This document shows, one piece after another, positions 1-8,111 of a DNA stretch of 64,000 nt. Each line of letters begins with the position of its first letter. Position 1 is the first letter of the stretch. The stretch covers positions 2,232,001-2,296,000 of the forward strand of contig NZ_CP119809.1 of assembly GCF_029338395.1 (NCBI RefSeq). Direction: 5' to 3'. The notes below the pieces were generated by a model that was not told the origin of the DNA, did not search any database, and saw only the letters and a program-made list of their open reading frames with translations. The position numbers were made by a program, and so were the translations under genes. Origin of the DNA: Halorussus caseinilyticus. GTDB taxonomy: Archaea > Halobacteriota > Halobacteria > Halobacteriales > Haladaptataceae.

Positions 1-471
1 AACCGACTCGACGCACACACCGGCGACGGCATCCGTCACCGAGCGTTCACCTCGCTGGTGTTCGACGGCGACGGCAACATCCTGCTGGCCCAGCGCGCGC
101 CCGACAAGCGCCTGTGGGGAACGTGGTGGGACGGCACCGTCGCCTCCCATCCGGTGGAAGGACAGAGCCAAGAGGAAGCGACCCGCCAGCGCCTCGAAGA
201 AGAGTTGGGCATCACGCCCGACCAGTACGACGACCTGCGCGTGACCGACCGCTTCGAGTACAAGCGCTACTTCGAGAACGCGGGCGTCGAACACGAGGTC
301 TGTGCCGTGCTGAAACTGACCTTGGACGACCTGTCGCTCGACCCCGACGAGGAGGAGGTCGCGGGTCTGATGTGGGTCCCCTACGAGCGACTCCACGAAC
401 ACCCCGAGTGGTACCGCCAGTTGCGCCTCTGCCCGTGGTTCGAGATTGCGATGCGGCGGGACTTCGAGTAG
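1..471 (+). CDS. idi: Type 1 isopentenyl-diphosphate delta-isomerase-like Nudix protein (5' end cut by window)
   Basis: The reading frame is open from the first base, so the N-terminus lies outside the window. Family role: IPP/DMAPP interconversion for isoprenoid (archaeal lipid, carotenoid) synthesis. The visible part starts at NRLDAHTGDGIRHRAF, typical of the region before the Nudix fold. It contains the ASHP turn (nt 142-153), a Nudix-box helix with RLEEELG (nt 187-210), the EHEVC segment around nt 286-303 that carries metal/catalytic Glu residues, and the C-terminal WFEIAMRRDFE. Oddity: in E. coli Idi the residue before Gly-His-Pro is the catalytic Cys67; here the aligned residue is Ala (codon 142-144). 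It may therefore be a Nudix relative rather than an active isomerase. The convergent moaB ends 7 bp away. Confidence 0.75.
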   Translation, partial: NRLDAHTGDGIRHRAFTSLVFDGDGNILLAQRAPDKRLWGTWWDGTVASHPVEGQSQEEATRQRLEEELGITPDQYDDLRVTDRFEYKRYFENAGVEHEVCAVLKLTLDDLSLDPDEEEVAGLMWVPYERLHEHPEWYRQLRLCPWFEIAMRRDFE

Positions 472-478
472 GCCGACC

Positions 479-1132
479 CTATTCTTCGCGCGAGGCGAGA
501 CCGGCGAGGTGGCCCGCCTCCTCCACGATTATCTGCTCGACGCCGAGTCTCGCGGCGTTCTCGCTCCCCGGCAGACAGAAGACGACCACGCCGTCCACGA
601 CGCCCGCGGTGGCGCGCGTGCCGACGACTCGCGTGCCGATTTCGTCGTGAGAGAGCAGTCGGAACAGTTCGCCGAATCCGGGGAGTTCCTTGTCGAAGAG
701 GGGTTCGACCGCCTCGATGGTCACGTCGTCGGGCGTCACGCCGGTTCCGCCGGTCGTGACCACCACGTCAACGTCGCCGCGGCCGACTAGGGCGTCGATA
801 GACCCCTGCACGCCGTCGTAACTGTCGTCGATGAGGTCGCGGCTAACCACCTTGTGCCCGGCGTCTTCGAGTCCGGCGACGATGGCGTCCCCTGCGGGGT
901 CCTCGGAGAGACTCCGCGAGGAGGAGACGGTGACGACCGCCGCGCCGAGCGAATCCACGTCGTGGGCGTGGTGGCCGTGGTCGGCGTGCTGGTGGTCGTC
1001 GCTCCCGTCGTGACCTGTGGAGTCGTCGTGGCCCCCGCCGTCGTCGCTGTCGGACGGTGGCGAGTCTCGGTCGTCCTCGTCGTCCTCGTCGTCACGTCCG
1101 CGCCGCGTGTCGCGCGATTGGAAATCGACCAT
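479..1132 (-). CDS. moaB: MoaB/MogA-family molybdopterin adenylyltransferase with acidic, His-rich N-terminal extension
   Basis: 217 aa. Family role: binds molybdopterin and adenylates it before Mo insertion by MoeA. The conserved core begins near residue 62 (AAVVTVSSSRS) and holds the pterin-binding TTGGTGVTPDDVT motif near residues 126-138 and the VVFCLPGSENAA motif near 185-196. Its roughly 165-aa core is the usual family length. The first 60 residues are extra: Asp/Glu runs followed by a His/Asp-rich stretch (about residues 36-60), probably disordered and possibly metal-binding. ATG at 1130-1132. Two MoeA genes lie at 57-60 kb in the same window, but this copy is not in an operon with them. 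Confidence 0.85.
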   Translation of the reverse strand: MVDFQSRDTRRGRDDEDDEDDRDSPPSDSDDGGGHDDSTGHDGSDDHQHADHGHHAHDVDSLGAAVVTVSSSRSLSEDPAGDAIVAGLEDAGHKVVSRDLIDDSYDGVQGSIDALVGRGDVDVVVTTGGTGVTPDDVTIEAVEPLFDKELPGFGELFRLLSHDEIGTRVVGTRATAGVVDGVVVFCLPGSENAARLGVEQIIVEEAGHLAGLASREE

Positions 1133-1257
1133 ACGCGAGTATTCGGTAGACAGGGCCTTAAATCAACGCCGCGGAGAGCCGCTTCCGTAAGCGTCGTTGT
1201 CCCGTAGAAAAGCTGACTGCTCTCGGGCCTTCCGCCGCAAGAGTGGCCGCGTTGGGA

Positions 1258-1267
1258 TATAGTTTTA
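1258..1267 (+). promoter_or_regulatory. TATA-like box of the MDR dehydrogenase gene
   Basis: TATAGTTTTA is centred about 29 bp before the ATG at 1292, the spacing of a haloarchaeal leaderless promoter. Assigned by position and composition only. Confidence 0.45.
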
Positions 1268-1291
1268 CCCCGCGAAACCGACGGTGAAGGT

Positions 1292-2338
1292 ATGAAAGCC
1301 GTCCAGTTCAGCGAACACGGGGACCGAAGCGTCATCGACTACGACGAGTTTCCGGACCCGTCGCCGGACCGCGACGAAGTACTGGTAGACGTGAAGGCGG
1401 GCGCACTCAACCACCTCGACGTGTGGACTCGGAAGGGACTGCCGGGAGTGAACCTCGACATGCCTCACATCCCCGGAAGCGACGGGGCGGGCGTCGTCCT
1501 CGAAGTCGGCGAGGACGTGACCCGGTTCGAACCCGGCGACCGGGTGGCGGTATCGGCGGGCGTCTACTGCGGCAAGTGCGAGTACTGTCGCCACGGCGAG
1601 TACTCGATGTGCGTCAACTACCACATCATCGGCGAACACGTCAGGGGCGTCCACAGCGAACGCGCCGCGGTTCCGGAGGACAATCTGGTCGAAGTGCCGT
1701 CGAGCGTCGAGTTCGAAACCGCCGCGGCCGCACCGCTGGTCTTCCAGACCGCGTGGCGGATGCTCCTCAACCGGGGCGGTCTCGACTCCGGTGAGTCGGT
1801 GCTGGTCCTCGGGGCCTCGGGCGGCGTCGGCCACGCCGCGGTCCAAATCGCCGACCACGCTGGCGCGGAGGTGTACGCCACCGCCTCGACCGACGAGAAA
1901 CTGGAGTACGCCGAGGAGGTGGGTGCCGACCACGTTATCAACTACGCCGACGACGACTTCGCCGCCGAGATACGCGAGATGACCGGCAAGCGCGGCGTCG
2001 ATATGGTGGTAGACCACATCGGCGAGGCCACTTACCCCGACTCGCTCAAGAGTCTCGCCAAGGGCGGCCGGGTCGTCACCTGCGGGGCGACCACCGGGCC
2101 GAACCCCGGCGCGGGCCTGAACCGCATCTTCTGGAATCAACTGTCGGTCGTCGGGTCCACGATGGGGAACCCCGGCGAGGTGGACGACGTTCTCGAACTC
2201 GTCTGGGACGGCACCTTCGAACCTCGAATCCGGGACGTACTGCCGATGAGCGAGGCGGCCCGCGCCCACGAGATGCTCGAAGAGCGCGAGGGCTTCGGGA
2301 AAGTCGTGGTCGTCCCCGACAGCGAGTACGACGGATGA
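1292..2338 (+). CDS. Zinc-binding medium-chain dehydrogenase/reductase (alcohol dehydrogenase or quinone reductase type)
   Basis: 348 aa, full length for the MDR family. The N-terminal GroES-like domain (about 1-125) has the structural-zinc cysteine cluster CGKCEYC plus a fourth Cys 8 residues on (nt about 1570-1611). The Rossmann domain (about 150-290) carries the GASGGVGHAAVQIA nucleotide-binding loop. The usual first catalytic-zinc Cys position reads Leu-Asn-His-Leu-Asp, so the catalytic metal site is atypical and resembles quinone-reductase-like members. Substrate cannot be read from the sequence. The TGA overlaps the ATG of the next small gene (ATGA), so the two are probably co-translated. 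Confidence 0.85.
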   Translation: MKAVQFSEHGDRSVIDYDEFPDPSPDRDEVLVDVKAGALNHLDVWTRKGLPGVNLDMPHIPGSDGAGVVLEVGEDVTRFEPGDRVAVSAGVYCGKCEYCRHGEYSMCVNYHIIGEHVRGVHSERAAVPEDNLVEVPSSVEFETAAAAPLVFQTAWRMLLNRGGLDSGESVLVLGASGGVGHAAVQIADHAGAEVYATASTDEKLEYAEEVGADHVINYADDDFAAEIREMTGKRGVDMVVDHIGEATYPDSLKSLAKGGRVVTCGATTGPNPGAGLNRIFWNQLSVVGSTMGNPGEVDDVLELVWDGTFEPRIRDVLPMSEAARAHEMLEEREGFGKVVVVPDSEYDG

Positions 2339-2631
2339 CCGAAGACACCTACACCCACCGGCCCGGACAGGTCGAAGACGGCCGCGAGAGCGACGGCGAC
2401 GACGAGACGGTCGCCAACCCCGGCGCACCCATCGAACGCGGACGCGAGGAGTGGGACTGGCGCGGATGGGTGCTGGTCGGCGTCATCGTCACCTGCTTTC
2501 TGGTCGTCCCGGCGACGATTCTGTTCCTCCCGCCGGTCCGCCCGTTCAAGTTCGCCTACCTCGTCCTGCCGATGATTCCGGCGATTCTGCTGGGCGCGAC
2601 CGCGGTGTGGTCGGCACAGCGGAGCGAGTGA
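2335..2631 (+). CDS. Small conserved membrane protein
   Basis: 98 aa. The first 40 residues are acidic and polar. After a Trp-rich approach (REEWDWRGW) come two hydrophobic segments: about 43-63 (VLVGVIVTCFLVVPATILFL) and about 70-92 (AYLVLPMIPAILLGATAVW). This fits a two-helix inner-membrane protein with a cytoplasmic acidic tail. The start overlaps the stop of the dehydrogenase gene by 4 bp, indicating an operon. No functional family recognised. Confidence 0.7.
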   Translation: MTEDTYTHRPGQVEDGRESDGDDETVANPGAPIERGREEWDWRGWVLVGVIVTCFLVVPATILFLPPVRPFKFAYLVLPMIPAILLGATAVWSAQRSE

Positions 2632-2739
2632 GCGGTCGGATTCAGGAATTTTTGAACGTGTCTAAACACCGTATAGCTGGCTAAGAGAATTGAAAATGAT
2701 TCTATAACGTGCCTCTACCTGTCTTCCCGCGGTCGCTCT

Positions 2740-3066
2740 CTGTCTCTCTTCGTGCAGTCGGCGCGCGCGGGTGCGCCCTCCGTGGCGCGCCATCGTCGCG
2801 CGAGGTCATCGAGAGCGGGGCGACCGATGGCTCGGCAGACGCGGTTTGTCTGCCGGTGTCTTCGGGAGCGGGGCGACCGAAGTCCTCGAAAATCGAAGAT
2901 TTTCGGGATGGAGCGAATCAGTGATTCCCAACAGCTCGTCGGAACTCGCTTCCGACGGTGGATGAGCATCGAGCGACCGAAAGGGAGCGAGACGCGAAAT
3001 CGGTTGGGGAGGGTGTGGCCCGCGGTGGCGGTGCCGTGCGGTCCTCACTGGTTCGAGCCTGAAGCT
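2740..3066 (+). repeat. Dispersed repeat R1, copy a (forward)
   Basis: Fills most of the gene-free gap 2632-3149. It is the inverted counterpart of 3765-4005. Matching blocks are GCGCCCTCCGTGGCGCGCC (2771-2790 region, reverse complement at 3910-3930), CGGTTGGGGAGG (3001 region) and GGTTCGAGCCTGAAGC (3051 region). An AT-containing hairpin, CGAAAATC-GAA-GATTTTCG at 2887-2905, sits in the middle and is absent from copy b. No transposase is encoded. It lies at the 3' side of the minus-strand JAMM gene. Confidence 0.65.
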
Positions 3067-3149
3067 ATCCCTCTGTCTCTTCCGTCTCGGGTCGAACCTC
3101 ACGCTAACCTTTCCCGTCGTCGTTCTGACCCTCCTGTCTCTCTCGACTC

Positions 3150-3713
3150 TCACGTCGCATCCTCGTCTACGAACTGCACCGTCTCCGCGACGAACTCCTC
3201 GCCGGTCCAGCGCCACGACCCGACCGAAACTTCCTCACCGCCGAGCGAGACGATGACGTACGACCGGCCGGGCCACGTCGCCTGCGCCGCGTCGGTGGCG
3301 CTCGGTCCCGGCGGACCCGCCGGGTGGGAGTGGTAGAACCCGACCACCTCCCGACCCGACTCCTCGATTCGCTCCAGCAGGGCCAACTGCTCGCGCGGGT
3401 CGATTTCGTAGCGCGTCCGCGGCGTCTCGGCGGCGTTCTCGGCGGGATGGTGGGCTTCGACGCGGTGGTCGGAGTCGTCGGTGTCGTCGCGGTGGTCGGA
3501 GTCGTCGGTGTCGTCGCGGTGGTCGGAGTCGTCGTGGTGGTCGGTCTCGGGGCCGCGTTCGCCGCGACTCCCCGCGAGGATGCCACAGATTTCCTCGGGC
3601 GCGCCCTCGCGGGCGTGCGCGAGGATTTCCTCGCGGACGGACTCGGGCACGACGAGGGTCGGCGCGTCGGTGTCGTCGGTCGCCACGGTCCCGAGTTGGT
3701 CGTCGGGCGACAA
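3150..3713 (-). CDS. JAMM/MPN+ metalloprotease (SAMP desampylase-like)
   Basis: 187 aa. Family role: zinc isopeptidase; haloarchaeal relatives remove ubiquitin-like SAMP proteins from targets. The MPN fold begins with VPESVREEILAHAREG and EICGILAG (catalytic Glu near residues 42-43). The JAMM zinc motif is HSHPAGPPGPSATD (His-x-His, then Ser-x-x-Asp), around residues 128-141. Between them is an Asp/His/Arg-rich linker built from a 9-residue tandem repeat that is absent from compact family members. The gene is bracketed by inverted copies of repeat R1. It could act on substrates other than SAMPs. Confidence 0.82.
   Translation of the reverse strand: MSPDDQLGTVATDDTDAPTLVVPESVREEILAHAREGAPEEICGILAGSRGERGPETDHHDDSDHRDDTDDSDHRDDTDDSDHRVEAHHPAENAAETPRTRYEIDPREQLALLERIEESGREVVGFYHSHPAGPPGPSATDAAQATWPGRSYVIVSLGGEEVSVGSWRWTGEEFVAETVQFVDEDAT
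3465..3540 (-). repeat. 27-nt in-frame tandem repeat inside the JAMM gene
   Basis: Unit GTGGTCGGAGTCGTCGGTG plus TCGTCGCG occurs at 3465-3491 and 3492-3518, with a partial third copy from 3519. It encodes repeated Asp/Ser/His/Arg/Thr linker units and is a likely site of copy-number variation. Confidence 0.8.
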
Positions 3714-3764
3714 AAGTGCTGGTCGTCGGTTCGGGGTTTGGGATGAGGTGAAGCCGAGAAGACG

Positions 3765-4005
3765 CTAGCTTCAGGCTTGAACCAATCAGGACCGCACCGC
3801 CCCGCACCGCGACCGGGGGCCTCACGCCTCCCCAACCGACTGCGCGTCTCGGTCGTCACTCCCTCCGGTCGTTCCTCCCTGCGATGCTCGTCCCCTCGCG
3901 CGACGATGGCGCGCCACGGAGGGCGCGCCAGCGCGCGCCGACTGTCGGAGACGAAACCAGTGCGCGCCAACTGTCGGAGGCTTCACCGAGCGCCGAAGCC
4001 GGAGG
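3765..4005 (-). repeat. Dispersed repeat R1, copy b (inverted)
   Basis: Fills the gap 3714-4052 upstream of the JAMM gene. Shares AGCTTCAGGCTTGAACCAAT, CCTCCCCAACCGACTGCGCG and the GGCGCGCCACGGAGGGCGCG block with copies a (inverted) and d (59.2 kb). A short internal duplication (CTGTCGGAG and GCTTCACCGA repeats) follows at 3945-4015. Confidence 0.65.
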
Positions 4006-4052
4006 CTTCACCGAACACCTGTTTCAGACACGTACAGCCCCGAAAACGCCGC

Positions 4053-5126
4053 TCACTCGATGTCGAGGTCGTCGCTCCGGTCAACGTTCCGGAGGACGAA
4101 CGCCCCGATTGAGAGCGTCCGCTTGGCGACCGTCGCAATCCGGAGCATGAACGACAGCAGGAGCATGAACGGGACCGTCGAAATCGTGACCGCGAGGGCG
4201 GTCACCAGCACGTCGTTGCTCACGCCGAACGTCGCGCCCGGAAGCGCCCTCGCGTCGTAGTAGACAATCATCGAAGAGGCGACGACCAGCGCCGGGACCG
4301 CCGAGTAGAGCATCGCCCGCGAGAGGTCCACCAACTCCCACTGGAAGTACAGCGTTTTGAAGTGTTCGCGCGCCGGACCGAAGAACTTCAGCACCTCTTC
4401 GAGGTCGTCGAACGAGTCTTGGGCGTCGTCGGTCAGCGCGTCCCGGTGGCGGTTGCGGATGCGCCGCGCGAGGAAAATTTTCCACGAGTAGTTGAAGTCG
4501 AGTACCGCCGACAGCATGTCGTAGCTCCCGAACTCGGCGTCGTCCAGTCGGTCGCTGACCGCGTTGGCGTTGTCCCGGAGTCCGCTCACGTAGTCGTCGA
4601 TTTGGTCTTTCAACTCCTCGTCGCGGTCCTGCTCTACGTCGTCTTGGAGCGCGTTGGCCCGCGAGCAGGTCTCGTCGATTAGTTCCCGGAGGAACGACGA
4701 GGGTTCGGGCGGACTCACCGGCGCGTCGAGTACGTCCTCCACGTCCTCGCGGAACTGCATCGCGTCCTCCATCCGACTCCGCTGGTCGCCGACCGGACCG
4801 AGTTCCTGAGAGAGGACCAACTGGTTCAGCGTCACGACCAGCGTCACCCCGGTCACGATGGCCGTGACGTACGCCTGAAACAGCGTCTCGTTGGGGTCGG
4901 AGGCCGCCACCGACTGCTGGAGCGGCGAGGGGTCGAGGACGCCGAGCGCGACCATAGCGACGAACACGCCCGCGAGCAGTGCCGCCGCGACGACCCATCG
5001 GTTGGCCTCCAGTAGCAACCAGAGCTTCACCCGACTCTCGCCCGCTCGCTCGCGCATCGTGTCGTTGGGCTGTGACCCGTCGTCGGAATCGCTCGACTCC
5101 CGGCCGTCCCCCGCGCTCTCCGACAT
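4053..5126 (-). CDS. Multi-pass membrane protein of unknown function
   Basis: 357 aa from the ATG at 5124-5126 (MSESAGDGRES); an upstream extension is open but lies in the divergent promoter region. An acidic N-terminus (1-40) is followed by hydrophobic segments near 47-67 (WVVAAALLAGVFVAMVAL) and 82-108 (AYVTAIVTGVTLVVTLNQL). A polar, charged middle (about 110-260, helical, probably cytoplasmic) follows, then two further helices near 266-290 and 305-330. A topology of four helices with a large soluble loop is inferred. Divergent from the surface-protein gene at 5198. No family recognised. Confidence 0.75.
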   Translation of the reverse strand: MSESAGDGRESSDSDDGSQPNDTMRERAGESRVKLWLLLEANRWVVAAALLAGVFVAMVALGVLDPSPLQQSVAASDPNETLFQAYVTAIVTGVTLVVTLNQLVLSQELGPVGDQRSRMEDAMQFREDVEDVLDAPVSPPEPSSFLRELIDETCSRANALQDDVEQDRDEELKDQIDDYVSGLRDNANAVSDRLDDAEFGSYDMLSAVLDFNYSWKIFLARRIRNRHRDALTDDAQDSFDDLEEVLKFFGPAREHFKTLYFQWELVDLSRAMLYSAVPALVVASSMIVYYDARALPGATFGVSNDVLVTALAVTISTVPFMLLLSFMLRIATVAKRTLSIGAFVLRNVDRSDDLDIE

Positions 5127-5197
5127 ATGCGTCGGCGTACACCGCGCCGACGGAAATACCCGCGGGCCTTTTGGCGCTCCGGCTCGTGCGCCAATAC

Positions 5198-6580
5198 ATG
5201 TCACGGGGGACGAAACGGGGGACGCGGGTCGCCCTCGCGCTGGCGGTCCTGCTCGCGCTCGCGAGCGCGACCCCGGCGGTGGGAACCGCGACGATTGACG
5301 ACCGCCCGGCGACCCAGACGACTACCGAACAACAGACCACCGAGCAACAGACCACCGAGGCGGACGGCGACCAGTCCGACGACGAGTCGAGCGACCAGTC
5401 GGTCGCAATCGAGACCGAGGGGTTCGACCCGGACTACGACCCGGCCACGGTGCTGAACCGAGTCGAGAAACTCCGGGGACGCTCGGCGTTGCAGGGCATC
5501 ACGCTCCACGAGTACGACGACGAGGCGGGCGAACCCTACGACGTGCGCGACGAGTTCGCGGCCATCCGACCCGCGGGTGCCGAGACGCTCCAGTTGTACT
5601 CGAACGCCTCGACCGAGCGCCGCCAACCGCTGGGCTACACCGTCGAGCGACAGGCCGCGGTCCACATCTACCTGCTGAACGACTCGGACCTCGAAGACTA
5701 CGGCGTCTCCCAAGAGGTGGTGTTGGCCCACGAGTTCGTCCACGCGCTTCAGTTCCAGCACGAACTGCTGACGCCCTCGCGCACCCAGTTCCGGTCGCAG
5801 TTCCCGCGCTGGACGACCGACTCCCGACTCGTGACCACCGCGATGGTCGAAGGTGACGCCATGTGGGTCACCGAGCAGTACGTCAGGCGCTACGGCGACG
5901 GAGACTACTCGGTCACGGAGTACAACCGGACGCTGGCGCGGGCGGCGTGGCCCCACAGCGTCGCCGGGACGCCCTACTACTACGGCTACGAGTTCTACGA
6001 GGCGGCCGGGAGTTCGCCCGCCGAGCGGTCCGCCGCAATCGAGGGACCGCCCAACTCGACGGCCGAACTGCTCCACCCGACCGAACCGAGGGCGAACGTC
6101 CCGGTCCCCGACGCCCCAGAGATTCCGGACTCCGAGAAACTGACGCGCTATCACACCGACACCGTGGGCGAGTTGGTCATCCGCCACTCGCTCCGGATGA
6201 ACGGCCTGTCGTTCCAGCGTGCGGCCGACGCCGCCGACGGGTGGGCCGCCGACCGGATGTACTACTACGCCGCCGCGGGCGCGGCGGGACCGGCGACTCA
6301 CTGGGTGACGGCGTGGGAAGACGAGCGCGAGGCCCGCGAGTTCGCCGCCGCGTGGCGGTCGATGCTGGACGCTCGCGGCGCGCGCTCGGCCGGTGACACC
6401 GTGTTCGTCCCGGCGAGCGACCACGCGTCCGGCATCCACTACGTCGTCTCCCGCGAGGGCGCGACGGTCCGAATCACGGCGGCGGAGATGGCCGACACCG
6501 CCGAGCGACTCGCCGCGGTGACGGATTCCGCGGCGTCGTCCGAGGACGACGCCGCGGAACCGAACGAGAGCGACCCTTAG
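5198..6580 (+). CDS. Secreted Hvo_1808-type surface protein with HExxH motif
   Basis: 460 aa from the ATG at 5198, chosen because it gives a clean signal peptide (RTK-rich n-region, then VALALAVLLALASATPAVG). A Thr/Gln/Glu-rich linker (about 35-65) precedes the globular domain. HEFVHALQFQHE near residues 184-195 is an HExxH zinc-protease-like motif, in the sequence style of the haloarchaeal Hvo_1808 surface family. The acidic C-terminal tail lacks a PGF-CTERM anchor, so release or another anchor is expected. Protease activity is an inference from the motif alone. Its last 4 bp overlap the convergent pspA-like gene. Confidence 0.75.
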   Translation: MSRGTKRGTRVALALAVLLALASATPAVGTATIDDRPATQTTTEQQTTEQQTTEADGDQSDDESSDQSVAIETEGFDPDYDPATVLNRVEKLRGRSALQGITLHEYDDEAGEPYDVRDEFAAIRPAGAETLQLYSNASTERRQPLGYTVERQAAVHIYLLNDSDLEDYGVSQEVVLAHEFVHALQFQHELLTPSRTQFRSQFPRWTTDSRLVTTAMVEGDAMWVTEQYVRRYGDGDYSVTEYNRTLARAAWPHSVAGTPYYYGYEFYEAAGSSPAERSAAIEGPPNSTAELLHPTEPRANVPVPDAPEIPDSEKLTRYHTDTVGELVIRHSLRMNGLSFQRAADAADGWAADRMYYYAAAGAAGPATHWVTAWEDEREAREFAAAWRSMLDARGARSAGDTVFVPASDHASGIHYVVSREGATVRITAAEMADTAERLAAVTDSAASSEDDAAEPNESDP

Positions 6581-7398
6581 CTCTCGTCGTCGTCTTTGAG
6601 TTCCTCTAACTCGGCTTCGATGTCCTCGTCCGCGGTCTCGGTCTCGACTTCGGTTTCGAGGTCCGCGGGTTCGGCCTCGGTTTCGTCGGAGTCGGCCGAC
6701 CCCTTGCCCATCTCGGCTTTCAGGGTTTCGAGTTCGGCGTCCACTTCACCGGAGGTCCGGACCTCTTCGAGTTCGCGGTCGAGGCTGTCCTTGTCCGAGA
6801 GCGCGTCCTCGAAGACGCCCGTGTCCTGCAACTCGTCCATCGCTTCGGCGCGGGCCTCCATGTCCTCGGTGCGCTCCTCGGCGCGTTCGATTGCCCGGCC
6901 AACGTCCTCCATCTCGTCGCCAGCGCCGGTCATGGCCTCCGAGACCCGGCTCTGGGCTTCGGCGGCCTCGTAGCGGGCTTTCATGCTCTCCTTTTTGGTC
7001 CGGAACTCCTCGATGCGGTTCTGGAGTTCGTCTTTCTTCTCGACGAGGTTGTCTTGGGTGTTCTGGAGGCTGGCGATTTGGCCTTCGAGGTCCTCGATTT
7101 GGTTCATCTTCTGCTTTTTCTTCTCCAGCGCGCGCCGCGCGAGGTCCTCTCGGTCCTGATTGACGGCTTCGCGGGCCTGCTCGTTGTGCTTCTCGACGTT
7201 CTCTTCGAGTTTGCGCTTCTGCATTTCGAGGCGCTTTTTCTGGGTGGTCAGGTCCGCGATACCCTGTTTGACCTCCTGCAACTCGTCGCGCATCTGCTCG
7301 TAGGAGTAATCGAGCGTCTCCGAGGGGTCCTCGGCCCGATTGAGGGCGGCGTTTATCTTCGACCGAACGACGTACGACAGGCGTGAAAGTACTCCCAT
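6577..7398 (-). CDS. pspA: PspA/IM30 (Vipp1)-family membrane-stress protein
   Basis: 273 aa. Family role: peripheral membrane protein that polymerises on damaged membranes. The N-terminus (MGVLSRLSYVVRSKINAALN) is the usual amphipathic membrane-binding helix. It is followed by the typical NRAEDPSETLDYSYEQM segment and about 170 residues of continuous charged coiled coil with Gln/Glu/Lys heptads. The last 60 residues are very acidic, a haloarchaeal tail not needed for the fold. The 3' end overlaps the convergent surface-protein gene by 4 bp. Confidence 0.88.
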   Translation of the reverse strand: MGVLSRLSYVVRSKINAALNRAEDPSETLDYSYEQMRDELQEVKQGIADLTTQKKRLEMQKRKLEENVEKHNEQAREAVNQDREDLARRALEKKKQKMNQIEDLEGQIASLQNTQDNLVEKKDELQNRIEEFRTKKESMKARYEAAEAQSRVSEAMTGAGDEMEDVGRAIERAEERTEDMEARAEAMDELQDTGVFEDALSDKDSLDRELEEVRTSGEVDAELETLKAEMGKGSADSDETEAEPADLETEVETETADEDIEAELEELKDDDES

Positions 7399-7498
7399 AC
7401 CCCCTCTTTCGTGACCTGACCCTTAAAATCCTCACCTCCCCTACAGTCGTCAGACGCTCGTCGGAGGATAGTTTACCTCGGCGCAGGCGTGTCCGCCC

Positions 7499-7697
7499 CC
7501 GGACGCGCTCGGCCGACCAACCACCGGGAGGGATAAAGGGGCCGCGCGCTCGCGGGTCGCAGACCCGTGGTCGTCTCAGCGACCCCTCTCGGAGGTGAGC
7601 GAAGCGAACCGGAGAGATGTCGCTGAGCGACCGCGAGCGGGCGGGGGCTTTCGAGGCATTCGTCGTCGTGGCCTCCGCGGTCACGTAGCGGTCGGCT
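7499..7697 (-). repeat. Structured dispersed repeat R2, copy A
   Basis: Occupies most of the gene-free gap 7399-7760. On the minus strand it reads GAAAGCCCCCGCCCGCTCGC (outer-stem 5' arm), then an inner hairpin at 7569-7632, then a GGCCCCTTTATCCCTCCC 3' arm, and ends in TTGGTCGGCCGAGCG. Inner stem arms are CTCAGCGAC and GTCGCTGAG with ACATCTC on the 5' side and a lone A before CGACC. Copies B and D have different but equally complementary arms. See findings. Confidence 0.75.
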
Positions 7698-7760
7698 TCG
7701 ACAGAAACCGTACCGACAAATCGACCTCACAGACAGAACAGCGGACGAACGGAACCGACG

Positions 7761-8111
7761 TTACTGCGGTTCGGCAGTCTCGGCTTCCTGTTTCTCGACC
7801 GTAATCGCAACGTCCTCGGGGTCGATGCCGATGCGGGCGAACTGCGTCCGAATGTGTTCGCGGGCGGCACCGGTCGCCTGCTCGCGGGTGTCGAACCCGC
7901 GGGGCATCGGCGACTCGAAGGCGACGTTGACCTCCTCGCCGTCCACCTTCTGGACGGTGCCGCCGCTCTCAACCTGATAGAACTCGTCGCAGACCCACAC
8001 GTAGGGGGCGTCCTCGTCGGGTGCGCCCTTGAACCGCGGCGCTCGCTCCCCTCGCTCGTACAGCGTGCCGGTGAGCGTAGTGCCCCCTGCTTCGCCACGG
8101 ATGAGTAGCAT
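7761..8111 (-). CDS. Conserved haloarchaeal hypothetical protein (DUF7113-like)
   Basis: 116 aa from the ATG at 8109-8111. The much longer open frame upstream is antisense to the HerA gene. MLLIRGEAGGTTLTGTLYERGERAPRFKGAP is followed by a small beta-rich domain with YVWVCDEFYQVESGG, and a C-terminal helix with AREHIRTQFARIGIDPED. No signal or membrane segment. Divergent from the HerA-like ATPase, a pairing that may be functional. Function unknown. Confidence 0.7.
   Translation of the reverse strand: MLLIRGEAGGTTLTGTLYERGERAPRFKGAPDEDAPYVWVCDEFYQVESGGTVQKVDGEEVNVAFESPMPRGFDTREQATGAAREHIRTQFARIGIDPEDVAITVEKQEAETAEPQ

Noticed and set aside
3465-3540. CRISPR-like short repeats
   Set aside because: Repeats are contiguous, 27 nt and in-frame coding; no spacers and no cas genes in the window.
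2740-4005. Insertion sequence formed by the R1 inverted repeats
   Set aside because: No transposase, and the enclosed gene is a metal protease of host type. Kept as repeats only.
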